NCBI GenBank assembly: GCA_942492625.1
Contig: CALOFM010000028.1
Location: 23,324-87,323, forward strand
DNA from: Thiosymbion sp942492625
GTDB lineage: Bacteria; Pseudomonadota; Gammaproteobacteria; Chromatiales; Chromatiaceae
Length of the DNA: 64,000 nt
Reading direction: 5' to 3'
Shown here: positions 46,990 to 56,051 of the stretch, one piece after another
Numbering within the stretch: position 1 is the first letter of the stretch
Layout: every line of letters starts with the position of its first letter
The notes under the pieces: generated by a model
What the model saw: only the letters and a program-made list of their open reading frames with translations
Database searches by the model: none
What the model was told of the DNA's origin: nothing
Position numbers and translations under genes: made by a program

Positions 46990-47292
46990 ATGGGAGAACA
47001 GGTCCACAGCTCCAGGAGAAACGCGCGCGAGCGGTTGCGCCTCTACGTCCACCGGCTCGCCTTCTGGCGCGACCCCTGCAGCGTTTTCGATTTCACCGTC
47101 GTGTCCGTCGCCCTGGTGCCGGCCGCCGGTCCCTTTGCCGAATTGAGTGCCCTTCGGGTGCTGCGGTTGCTGACCATGGTGCCCTCCATGCGCCGGGTAG
47201 TGGGAGCGCTGCTGGCGGCAATCCCGGGGTTGGGGTCCATCGCCACCGGAAGGGTAACGAGGGCTAGAGTTCTTCCACGACGACCGGTGTGA
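46990..47292 (+). pseudogene. Voltage-gated ion channel fragment
   Basis: A 100-residue frame. A plausible native N-terminus (MGEQVHSSRRNARERLR) runs straight into the S3-S4 region (LAFWRDPCSVFDFTVVSVALVP, LRVLRLLTMVPSMRRVVGALLAAIPGLGSI). Helices S1-S2 and the whole pore are missing. Homology ends at about 47255 and the frame runs into the converging Usp gene. This is an internally deleted and 3'-truncated channel gene. Confidence 0.72.
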
Positions 47293-47926
47293 CGAATCCC
47301 GGTGGCTTCACGACGAGCACGGAGTACTCCACACTCTTGGCGATGGCCGCGGCGGCGCTCTCGAGGATCTGCGCGGTGATTCCCCAGCGTGCCGCGGTGC
47401 CCACGACGACCAGGTCTGCTTCCAGGCTGGCGGCGAGCCGGAGAATTTCGTCCCGACGGCTCCCCTTTACCATGTGGCACACCGGGCTGAACGTGGGCAG
47501 CGTCTCGCTCGCCATGGATCTGCACACGTTGGCAAGGCATTTGTTCAACGCTTCCTGGTTTCGCTTCTGCTCGCTCGCCACGTAGGCGCCTGCGTCCCAA
47601 TGAAAGGGTGAGCGCGCGCTTCGCAAGTCTTGCTCGCCGAAAGCCTCCCAGACGTGAACGATGTGCAGCTCGGCGAAGCCGGCAGTGGTCAGCCAAACCG
47701 CTTGCTCCACGATTTTGCGGTTCAGTGCGTCTCTGTCGCCCCACTGGTCAGCCGCGTATTCACCTTGGTACACGCCGGCAAGGATACGGCGGGTGATTCT
47801 CCATAAGTCAGATTCGTTGAGCAAACCCTTGAATGGGGGCCTGGCGCGGCTGCTACTTCGCCGCCCACGCGGGTCGTGGAGTGCAGAGCGCTCGGCAAGC
47901 CTGAGCGCACTTCCTCTGCGCGGCAC
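47264..47926 (-). pseudogene. Universal stress protein, C-terminal domain only
   Basis: Recognisable homology starts at about 47800 (RRILAGVYQGEYA) and runs to 47264: LHIVHVWEAFG, ADLVVVGTAARWGITAQILES and the terminal VLVVKPPGFVTPVV. This is the second domain of a two-domain UspE-like protein; the first domain is gone. Codons upstream to 47926 have no match. An intact paralogue starts divergently at 47947. Confidence 0.75.
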
Positions 47927-47946
47927 ATTCCCCTATTCTTGGCGGT

Positions 47947-48897
47947 ATGAACCGATTCAAGAACATATTGCTTGTCCTGAGCCCGGACTCCGAAGAGCTG
48001 GTCGCGCTGGCACGGGCGGTCACGCTGGCGCGGCAGAATCAAGCCCGCCTACATGTGTTTGTCGTCCTCGAGCATCTTCCCCTCGACGAGCTGCCGTTGG
48101 GAACACGCACCCTCCTGGGAATATTGGACCGCGAAGGATTGCGGGAAATGATCGTGCAACGACAGCGCAGACTGCTGCGAACGGGGCTCACGGAGCTCTC
48201 GACCGGAGGCATCGACCTGAGCACATCCGTGGAATGGAGCCACACGCCCTTTCTGACCATCATCCAGAGGGTGCTTCGCCAGGGCCATGACTTGCTGATC
48301 AAGACGGCGGAGCATGTGACCGGCCCCAAGGCGATGCTATTCCATCCGACAGATCGTCACCTGATGCGCCAATGTCCTTGCCCGGTATGGATGATCAGAC
48401 CGGAACAGCATCACACCTATCAGCGCATCCTCGCTGCGGTGGATTCTTTCCCCGATGACGAGATCAATGCCGACCTTAATCGACATATCCTTGACCTTGC
48501 GAACTCCCAGGCGGTCCGCGACGATGCCGAACTTCACGTTGTCCACGCGTACCAGGTGCGCAGTAAGTTGTTGCTTCCGACCGATGTCGACATCGACGAG
48601 TACAATAACGCAGTCGTCGCGTTGCACCGGGAGCGACTGGAGGCCCTGTTGCAGGCACATCCGATGCCTAGCCAACGGGTTCATATGGAGGAAGGATTCC
48701 CCGGTGAGATCATTCCTGCAGTGGCGCGTCGCGAACGGATCGATCTGATCGTGATGGGCACCTTGGCGCGCGTCGGGATTCCGGGGTTGTTTATCGGCAA
48801 CACTGCCGAGCGAACGCTCGATCACGTGGATTGCGACATCTTGGCCGTCAAACCGAAGGGGTTTGTTACGCCGGTGCGGTTGCCGGACCGGGGCTGA
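47947..48897 (+). CDS. Tandem-domain universal stress protein
   Basis: A 316-residue protein with two Usp domains (about 1-155 and 160-310). The second has the nucleotide-binding-like VMGTLARVGIPGLFIGNTAE (G2xG9xGS/T type). The C-terminus, VKPKGFVTPV, is shared with two other Usp genes in the window. Such proteins help survival under energy or ion stress. It is intact and separated from the converging P-type ATPase gene by about 110 bases. Confidence 0.93.
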   Translation: MNRFKNILLVLSPDSEELVALARAVTLARQNQARLHVFVVLEHLPLDELPLGTRTLLGILDREGLREMIVQRQRRLLRTGLTELSTGGIDLSTSVEWSHTPFLTIIQRVLRQGHDLLIKTAEHVTGPKAMLFHPTDRHLMRQCPCPVWMIRPEQHHTYQRILAAVDSFPDDEINADLNRHILDLANSQAVRDDAELHVVHAYQVRSKLLLPTDVDIDEYNNAVVALHRERLEALLQAHPMPSQRVHMEEGFPGEIIPAVARRERIDLIVMGTLARVGIPGLFIGNTAERTLDHVDCDILAVKPKGFVTPVRLPDRG

Positions 48898-49009
48898 TTC
48901 GGTTGCGAGGGGCGGTGCGGTCCGGGCCTACCGCCCTGTTCCCAGCCTTGGTGCACGGACGTGGCGCGTCTTATCGCTCGGCTCGCCCATTTCTTCGTTC
49001 GTCTGTGGC

Positions 49010-51766
49010 TCAACCTGCCGTTGCGGTTCGCCTATGGCGCCTGAGCAGTACCTTGGTGGCTTCGATGACGGCCATCACCATGAGGCCGATGGCGCAGACG
49101 ATTGCAAGATCGGGGAGCGAAGGAAGTGTGATGCCAAAGGCCTGTCTGACTGCAGGGATTTGCACGATGAGGGCAATGATCGCCAGCTCCCACGCCAGGG
49201 CAATGATCAGCCATTTATGCGGTGGAACCGTGAAGATGCTGAAGACCAACGAGCGGCAGTTGAGCGCGATGACGAACTCCACCCCCACGAACATGAAAAA
49301 CAGCATCGTCCTGGCGTGCTCCAGGTCGTCCGTGCGGCTGAGGAAGATCCAATAGTAAACAGGAATCTCGATGATCACCGCCCGCAGAATGAAGGACTTG
49401 ACATCCCAATCGAAGACACTCTGGTCGGGTGATCTGGGCGGGCGCTCCATGATATCCGGGTCCGGAGGCGCGATACCGAGAGCAAGGGCCGGAAGCCCGT
49501 CGGTCGCCAGATTCAGGTAGAGAATGGCGGCGGGAAGTAACGGCATGTACGCAGGGCCGAGAAGTAGGACAATGCCGCCGATAACCACCACCTCGGCGAT
49601 ATTGGATTCGAGCAGGTAGGCCAGATATTTCTTGATGTTATCGTAGATCCAGCGCCCTTGCTTGATGGCGCTCACGATGGTCGCGAAGTTGTCGTCCGCG
49701 AGAACCATGTCCGCCGCCTCGCGAGCGACATCCGTGCCCGCAATCCCCATCGCCACCCCGATGTCGGCATGCTTCAGCGCCGGTGCATCGTTAACCCCGT
49801 CGCCGGTCATCGCCACCACCTGACCCTTGGCCTGCCACGCCCGTACGATCTTGAGCTTGTCCATCGGCGAGACCCGGGCATAGACAGATACACGCTCGAC
49901 GATCTCTTCGAGCTCATCTTGCGACATGCCTCCCAGCTCCTCGCCATTGACGATAAGGTCTCCCTCCCTGTGTATGCCGAGCTCGTGGGCTACCGCGGTA
50001 GCTGTCACCTGGTGGTCGCCGGTAATCATGACGGTTCGAATGCCCACACCCGTGCAGGTCTCGACTGCCTCGGCGGCGTTGCTGCGGGGCGGATCCATCA
50101 TGCCGACGAATCCCAGGAGCACCATCTGCGATTCCAGCTCCTCATCGCGTGGCGCCTGCCGGCCTTTAAGCTCGCGATAGGCCAATGCCAGCACGCGCAG
50201 CGCGTCTTCGGCCATCGCCTCGTTTTGCTGCAGAATGCGCCCGCGCTCGGCTTCGGTCAGCTCCCTTACCTGGCCCCCCTCGGCGATGTGACTGCAGTGG
50301 TCCAAGACCACCTCGGGAGCACCCTTCATGAAGGCGATGGTTTCGCCGTTTCCCCGGTGAATGGTGGTCATCCGTTTACGCTCGGAGCTGAAGGGGACCT
50401 CCGCGGACCGCGCCCAGCGCTCCCGCGTATCGTCGACGCTGATACCGGCCTTTTGCGCCAGCACTAGAAAGGCGCCTTCCGTTGGATCACCCCTGACGGT
50501 CCATTGGTCGAGCTCCCCGATCAGCTCCGAATCGTTGCAGAGAACGCCGGCCCGCAGGAGAAGCTGCAGCATCTCGTCATCGAGCGCCAGGTCGATCGGC
50601 AGGCGCAGCTCCCCCTCGGGCACGTATCCTGCACCTGTGACCTCGATCGGTTTGGTACCGAAAAGGATCCGGCGAATCGTCATCTCGCCGCGCGTGAGGG
50701 TGCCCGTCTTGTCGGTGCAAATTACCGTGGTGGAGCCCAGGGTCTCGACTGCCGGCATGCGCTTCACGAGGGCGTTGCGCTTGGCCATCGAGTGCATGCC
50801 GATAGCAAGGGCACCGGTCACGATGGCGGCCAAGGCCTCGGGAACCGCAGCAACCGCTAGCGCCACCGCGAACATGGTCATGCCGAGCAGAAAATCCAGA
50901 TCCAGGGTATCCGAAAGCATCCCGCGGATCAGACTGATCGCAACCACCAGGCCACAGACGGACAAGGCGATGACTGCAAGCCACCTGCCGATCTCTGAGG
51001 TCCGCTTTTCCAGCGGCGTTTCGGTCACCTCTACCGCCGCCACTTCCACCGCGATGCGGCCGAACTGGCTGCCCATGCCGGTGTCCGTCACCACACCCTT
51101 GCCGCGTCCGTAGGTAATGGTCGTTCCCCCGAAGAGCATGTTGGTTCGCTCCGGGATCGGGGTGTCATCCGCCAAGGCCGCCGTTTGCTTGGCCACCGGC
51201 TCGGACTCGCCGGTGAGCGGGGCCTCGTCACAGCGCAGGGAGTGGGCTTCTAGTAGACGCATGTCGGCGGAGACCCGGTCGCCGGCCTCCAGCAGGATGA
51301 TCTCCCCGGGCACCAGCTCCCGCGCGGCTACCACCACGGGTTCCTTGTCCCGGAGCACCCGGGCGGTCGGGGCGAGCATGCGTTTCAAGGCATCGACGGC
51401 GCGCCCCGCTCGATACTCCTGGAAGAAACCCAGCAGGGCCGAGAACAAGACGATGATAAGGATGACGACCGCGTCTATGATCTCACCGACTAGGGCGGAG
51501 AGCCCGGCAGCCCCCAGTAGGACGATGATCAAGACATTGCGGAACTGCCCGAGCAATAGGGCAAAGGGCGAGGCGGCTCGCGCCGACTCGAGCTCATTGT
51601 ATCCGTGGGTCTCGAGCCGTCGCTGGACCTCCTCCCGCTCCAATCCGATCCGGCTATCGACATCGAGTCCCCGAAGTACCTCTCCGGTTTCCATGCCGTG
51701 CCACGGCGATCCCACCTTTGCCGGGCCACTCTTTGGCTCATGCGGCTGTTTAGCTGAGGATTCCAC
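49010..51766 (-). CDS. Cation P-type ATPase, Ca2+/SERCA-like
   Basis: A 918-residue P2A-like pump. It has the actuator TGES motif (LTGESEP), the phosphorylation site ICTDKTGTLT, hinge TGDGVNDAPALKHADIGVAMG, and the M6 motif NLATDGLPALALG. The M4 motif is PEAL rather than the usual PEGL, which may alter ion choice. Ten membrane helices are expected. Ca2+ export is the likely role; Na+ or Mn2+ is possible. It is intact, unlike many neighbours. Confidence 0.93.
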   Translation of the reverse strand: MESSAKQPHEPKSGPAKVGSPWHGMETGEVLRGLDVDSRIGLEREEVQRRLETHGYNELESARAASPFALLLGQFRNVLIIVLLGAAGLSALVGEIIDAVVILIIVLFSALLGFFQEYRAGRAVDALKRMLAPTARVLRDKEPVVVAARELVPGEIILLEAGDRVSADMRLLEAHSLRCDEAPLTGESEPVAKQTAALADDTPIPERTNMLFGGTTITYGRGKGVVTDTGMGSQFGRIAVEVAAVEVTETPLEKRTSEIGRWLAVIALSVCGLVVAISLIRGMLSDTLDLDFLLGMTMFAVALAVAAVPEALAAIVTGALAIGMHSMAKRNALVKRMPAVETLGSTTVICTDKTGTLTRGEMTIRRILFGTKPIEVTGAGYVPEGELRLPIDLALDDEMLQLLLRAGVLCNDSELIGELDQWTVRGDPTEGAFLVLAQKAGISVDDTRERWARSAEVPFSSERKRMTTIHRGNGETIAFMKGAPEVVLDHCSHIAEGGQVRELTEAERGRILQQNEAMAEDALRVLALAYRELKGRQAPRDEELESQMVLLGFVGMMDPPRSNAAEAVETCTGVGIRTVMITGDHQVTATAVAHELGIHREGDLIVNGEELGGMSQDELEEIVERVSVYARVSPMDKLKIVRAWQAKGQVVAMTGDGVNDAPALKHADIGVAMGIAGTDVAREAADMVLADDNFATIVSAIKQGRWIYDNIKKYLAYLLESNIAEVVVIGGIVLLLGPAYMPLLPAAILYLNLATDGLPALALGIAPPDPDIMERPPRSPDQSVFDWDVKSFILRAVIIEIPVYYWIFLSRTDDLEHARTMLFFMFVGVEFVIALNCRSLVFSIFTVPPHKWLIIALAWELAIIALIVQIPAVRQAFGITLPSLPDLAIVCAIGLMVMAVIEATKVLLRRHRRTATAG

Positions 51767-52205
51767 GGTTTGTCGCTTGTACTGCCTTCGCCACCTCTAC
51801 CGCAGGTCGAATTCTTCCCCTGTTTGCCGGTACGGTAGGTTCATTAATCTAATTTATCAAAATAAGCTCAGCATGCCCGAAATCCCTGTGGTTCACAATG
51901 TTTGCAAGGACGCGGCTCAGCGATCCGCGTCCCGCCCTTCGGCTTTCAGCTCTTGCGCCTTGGCCGCTACGGCCAGTGTGGCGGAGGGATTGATGCGCCT
52001 TAAGTGATGGGCGACGATGGACATGGGTAGGGTTCCTCTTCAGGAACAATAAACAGGTTGAAATCGGTGGCGTCTTCAGCCGCTTAGGCGTCTTTAACGG
52101 CAGTGCCACATCCATGTACCGCGGGAGTCGCAGAATCGATCGGCGTTTTCCAAGGGTACGGACCTACGGCGCCGAGTCGGCAGAGCGCGACACCTCATGT
52201 TCGGC
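51767..52205. other. Intergenic region with an aminotransferase stub
   Basis: About 440 bases between the P-type ATPase and cytochrome c genes. It contains the 5' remnant of an aspartate aminotransferase gene (listed separately). The rest has no recognisable gene. Confidence 0.5.
51917..52024 (-). pseudogene. aspC: Aspartate aminotransferase, 5' remnant of 35 codons
   Basis: AGAGGA lies 8 bases before the ATG at 52024. The 35 residues start MSIVAHHLRRINPSATLAV and continue AAKAQELKAEGRD, the well-known N-terminus of class I aminotransferases, and then meet a stop at 51917. The expected GLGAGEPDFDTP continuation is missing. About 360 residues have been deleted. The native ribosome-binding site and start are intact. 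Confidence 0.78.
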
Positions 52206-53102
52206 TCACTGTGGCCAAGGGCTTGTCGAGGGCACAGAAGCAGGCTCCGAAGGCGAAAACCGATCTCGCCCGAGCCCCATCCCCGGGGAATCGGGGAAGG
52301 CCTGCATGGCGGGAAGCTCGGGCAGTGGTGGCAGCGGCGGCGGCTCCGGTATCGGCGCTATGGGTGGCCACTCGGGCTCGGGCGGGCGCACGTAGTAAGG
52401 AAAGTCCGGATTGAGCCGGTCGCCCTTCGCCAGCTTCTCAGCCTGCGGGCGCAGGCGAGAGGCGTAATCGAGCACCGCCCATTCTCCGCGCCGGGAAAAG
52501 CCCTCGACGTGCCTCACCATCTTCGGATCGGCGTTCGCACGCCTGTTGGCCCGAATCAGGTCGAATTCGCGCACAAGGTAATTGAAGTGCTGGCCGGCAA
52601 TAGCCGGTATGTGCTCCTGGGAATTGCCTTCGCCCTGCTTGCCGTGGCACTCGACGCAGTTGTCGTCGTAGAGCCGCTGTCCGAGCTCCAGGTCAGATCC
52701 GGGGCCAACACCGTTGTAAGGGGTCATGGGCAGCTGGGCGACGTAGGCGGCCACATCGGCGATCTCCTGCACACCGCCCAAGGGGTGCGGTATGGAAAAG
52801 GGATACATCAAGGGGTTGCTGCGGTTGCGCGCCCGGATGTCCGCCAGCTGCTTGATGATGACGGTACGAAGCTGTCCGGCGATCTGGGGATAGCTGCCAT
52901 CCGGGGTGCCCCAGCCCTCGGGTTTGTGACAGACGGCGCAGGTCAGAAAGACCGTGCGCCCGTTCTCGGGGTCGGGCTCCAGGGCCATGACCTCATCGTA
53001 CTCTGCCTGGGCGATCTGCGCCGGCGTCCCGGCGTATAGGGGACTTGCCGGCACACCGGCCAGGGCCAGGACAGTGAGGGACATCAAGCGGGGTGTTTTC
53101 AT
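52206..53102 (-). CDS. Diheme c-type cytochrome (c4-like)
   Basis: ATG 53102, with GAGGTG close upstream, gives 298 residues with a signal peptide (cleavage near LYAGTPAQ). Two heme sites, CAVCH (55-59) and CVECH (149-153), define two c-type domains as in cytochrome c4. The C-terminal about 40 residues are unusually Pro-rich (PEPPPLPPLPE). It is a periplasmic electron carrier. It sits next to the broken mdh gene and its partner oxidase is not in the window. Confidence 0.9.
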   Translation of the reverse strand: MKTPRLMSLTVLALAGVPASPLYAGTPAQIAQAEYDEVMALEPDPENGRTVFLTCAVCHKPEGWGTPDGSYPQIAGQLRTVIIKQLADIRARNRSNPLMYPFSIPHPLGGVQEIADVAAYVAQLPMTPYNGVGPGSDLELGQRLYDDNCVECHGKQGEGNSQEHIPAIAGQHFNYLVREFDLIRANRRANADPKMVRHVEGFSRRGEWAVLDYASRLRPQAEKLAKGDRLNPDFPYYVRPPEPEWPPIAPIPEPPPLPPLPELPAMQAFPDSPGMGLGRDRFSPSEPASVPSTSPWPQ

Positions 53103-53176
53103 GTTCACCTCATGGTCAGGGGTTGAGAAACCCGCGCCCTCCGCTTTCGAAGGACACGGGTATCGCAAGGGATCAA

Positions 53177-53910
53177 TCAGCCGAGGAGGTTCGAAACCCC
53201 ATCACGCTCCTCTTTCAGCTCGTTCAGCGTGAAGTCCATCCTTTCACGGGAGAAGTCATCGATATCCAGGTCCGTGACGACCTCGTACTTGCCCGGGGTG
53301 CAGGTGCATGGGAGCCCGTAAATCATACCCTCGGGAATCCCGTACGAGCCATCCGAGCACACACCCATGGTGACCCACTTGCCGTCGCTACCCAGCATCC
53401 AACGGCACGGTTGTGGTCGAGGCGCATCATGGAGGTGAAGTTGCCCGCAGGCAGGTCCGGGGCCGAGCTCTCGGCAATGTAGGCGTTGGTATTGGCCGGG
53501 TTGCCGACGAGGATGACGCGCACGGCGCACGATCCGACCTCGTTGAGGGCCTTACCCTGCTCGATAAAGATCATGGCGTTGTCCATCAGCAGGTCCTTGC
53601 GCTCCATGCCCGGTCCGCGCGGTTTTGCACCGACCAACAGGGCGTGGTCCGCGTCTTTTAAGGCCACATTGGGATCACCGGTGCCGCACATGTCGGCCAA
53701 CAGCGGGAAGGCGCAATCCTCAAGCTCCATCATCACACCCTTGAGGGCGTTCTGCGGTCCCTCGATCGGCAGCTCCAGCAGCTCCAGCAGCTGCAGGATG
53801 ACGGGCTGATCCTTGCCCAGCATCGCGCCGGAGGCGATGCGGAACAAGAGTGCATAACCGATCTGGCCGGCTGCACCTGTGACTGCGACTCTTACGGGGG
53901 TTTTTGTCAC
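53177..53910 (-). pseudogene. mdh: Malate dehydrogenase with internal deletion
   Basis: The N-terminal half (VAVTGAAGQIGYALLFRI, NPANTNAYIA, MMRLDHNRA) and the C-terminal end (GSDGKWVTMGVCSDGSYGIPEGMIYG, EIDDFSR-like block) of a 325-residue NAD malate dehydrogenase are joined at about 53401-53410. About 110 residues are missing, including the catalytic WGNHS histidine region, and the join changes frame. It cannot be active. Confidence 0.9.
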
Positions 53911-54058
53911 GGCGGAATACTCCTAACCTTGGTAGTGGGTGGTTGTTAGGCACAGGACCCTTGCGGCAAGGGCCTGCGTGCCTTGGTTGTCTTTCGCAGA
54001 CTGATAAGGTCTTTAAGCCGGTGATGAACAGGGAAATCATGAAACGCCTGCCTTCACC

Positions 54059-55396
54059 TCAGAAATAACGCAAATAGACGTAGACCGTACTGACCAGGAT
54101 CGACATCAGCATCAATGGAAAGGCCATAAGCATGAAACGCAGGAAACGGATGGGCTGGCCCGAGCGCTCGGCGAAGCCGGCCACGATGAGGTTGGCGCTC
54201 GCCCCTACCAGGCTGCCGTTCCCGCCGAGACACGCGCCGAGGGCCAGGGACCACCAGATGGGCATCAGCTGATCGGCGCCCCCGAAGGTCGGCTGCATGC
54301 TCTCGATCAAGGGGATCATGGTGGCGACGAAGGGGATGTTGTCCACGATGGCCGACGCGACCGCGGACACCCACAGGATGGAGATGGCCGTTACCGCCCG
54401 GTCGCCCCCGGTCAGCTCTATCACCTTGTGGGCGATCATCTCCAACAGCCCCGTGGTTTCCACTCCATAGACCACGATGAACAGCCCGATGAAGAAGAAG
54501 ATAGTGATCCACTCCACCTCGCAGAACGCCCTGTGCACCGCATGGGATTGTTTCTCGGAATCGCGCGGGAGGTTGTCCAGGATCAACAGCAGCGCCGCAC
54601 CCGACATGGCCACGGTGGCCGGCTGCAGACCCATATCGTGACCGAGGACGAAACCGGCCAGGACCAGGGCCATCACGAGAAGGGATTGCTTCAGCAGCCG
54701 CGGGTCTGTGATGGCATCCCGCTCCTGGTAATTCAGCACCTTCCGGCGACTCTCCGGCGTGGCATGCAGACCCCGTCCCCAGATGAGGTAGATGGGAATC
54801 AGGGTCAGCGGCAGGATGACCAGGGTGATGGGCATCAGATGGATCAGGAAGTCGTTGAAGGACAGTCCCACCGCCGATCCGATCATGATGTTGGGCGGAT
54901 CGCCGATCAGGGTCGCCGTACCCCCGATATTGGACGCGAAGATCTCCGCGAACAGGTAGGGATAGGGGTCGATCTTGAGCTCGCCGGTCATGAGCAGGGT
55001 GACCGGGACGATCAGCAGCACGGTAGTCACGTTATCCAACAGGGCGGACAGGACCGCGGTGACCACCACCAGCATGACCAGCATGCCCCAGGGGTCTGCA
55101 TTCACCCTCTTGACCGACCAGATGGCGAGAAACTGGAAGACACCTGAATTCTTGGCGATGCCGACGATGACCATCATCCCGGTCAACAGCCCCAGGGTGT
55201 TGAAGTCCACGCCCTCGAAGGCGGCCCGCTGGGTCAGAACGCCCCCCAGGATCATCAGGCAGGCGGCACTCAACGCAATGATCGCGCGGTTGAGTCGCTC
55301 GGTGACGATCAGTGCGTATGTGAGGACGAACAGGGACCCCGCGTACCAGGCGGCATCGATTCCGAATACGAGGTGCGCTTCGTGCGGGATCTGCAT
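54059..55396 (-). CDS. NhaD/ArsB-type ion permease
   Basis: A 445-residue protein with about twelve membrane helices in two repeats. The conserved loops LLDNVTTVLLIVPVTL and IVDNIPFVATMIPLI, plus GGTATLIGDPPNIM and GGNGSLVGASANL, place it in the ArsB/NhaD superfamily. It may be an Na+/H+ antiporter; an anion permease is the alternative. A NhaR-type regulator is encoded 3 kb away. The CBS-domain gene is 12 bases upstream and may gate it. Confidence 0.9.
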   Translation of the reverse strand: MQIPHEAHLVFGIDAAWYAGSLFVLTYALIVTERLNRAIIALSAACLMILGGVLTQRAAFEGVDFNTLGLLTGMMVIVGIAKNSGVFQFLAIWSVKRVNADPWGMLVMLVVVTAVLSALLDNVTTVLLIVPVTLLMTGELKIDPYPYLFAEIFASNIGGTATLIGDPPNIMIGSAVGLSFNDFLIHLMPITLVILPLTLIPIYLIWGRGLHATPESRRKVLNYQERDAITDPRLLKQSLLVMALVLAGFVLGHDMGLQPATVAMSGAALLLILDNLPRDSEKQSHAVHRAFCEVEWITIFFFIGLFIVVYGVETTGLLEMIAHKVIELTGGDRAVTAISILWVSAVASAIVDNIPFVATMIPLIESMQPTFGGADQLMPIWWSLALGACLGGNGSLVGASANLIVAGFAERSGQPIRFLRFMLMAFPLMLMSILVSTVYVYLRYF

Positions 55397-55408
55397 GTTG
55401 GCCCTCGC

Positions 55409-55882
55409 TTATGCGGAAAGGATGTGCTCGCCGACGTCCCAGTAAGAGATCATTCCCAGGAGCTTTCCCGTGCTTGGATCGACCACCGGGATGCTGGTCT
55501 TGGTCCGGTAGAGGATCAGCAGGGTCTCGACGAGGGGCTTGTTTGGGGGCACCGTGCTCACGTCCGTGCTCATGCAGCAGGAGATGGGCTTGTTCTCCAC
55601 CTCGCGCAGGCGCTCGTGAAGATCGGCGAGCGACTCGTGGATGAAGGAGATCTCCTGGAGCCCATATTCCATCACCGCCGCCTTGGGGAGCACTAGACGC
55701 AACAGGCAGTTGACGCCGAAGATGCCCAGATAACGCCCCTCCTCGTCGATCACAGGCAGGTTGCGGTAGCGGTGCTCCATGATGTAGCTGGCGCCTGTCC
55801 CGATTCGGTCGTTCGGCCGCACCCAAGTGGGATTGGGGTCCATGACGCTTGCCGCTGTGTCGCTGTCGTTCGTCTTCTTCAT
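55409..55882 (-). CDS. CBS-pair protein
   Basis: A 157-residue soluble protein consisting of two CBS motifs (VMDPNPTWVRPNDRIGTGASYIMEH and CMSTDVSTVPPNKPLVETLLIL). CBS pairs bind adenine nucleotides and often control transporters. Its stop is 12 bases from the NhaD-like permease start, so the two are probably co-expressed and functionally linked. Confidence 0.9.
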   Translation of the reverse strand: MKKTNDSDTAASVMDPNPTWVRPNDRIGTGASYIMEHRYRNLPVIDEEGRYLGIFGVNCLLRLVLPKAAVMEYGLQEISFIHESLADLHERLREVENKPISCCMSTDVSTVPPNKPLVETLLILYRTKTSIPVVDPSTGKLLGMISYWDVGEHILSA

Positions 55883-56051
55883 CTCGCTCGAAACCCATCA
55901 ACTAACCGAGTACGCAGGGACAGTTTACTCCCGATCACTTAGGAGGCCGCCAGCGGCTGGTCCAGTTACCGGCCGCCGGCGGCGGGGAGACCTGATCGAC
56001 TCGGTGCGCGGCACTCGAAGCCGTGCGCCGCGCATTCAAAGGACGGCTCTT

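Noticed and set aside
46990..47292. A novel small membrane protein gene
   Set aside because: The sequence matches the S3-S4 part of bacterial voltage-gated channels, so it is a remnant and not a new family.
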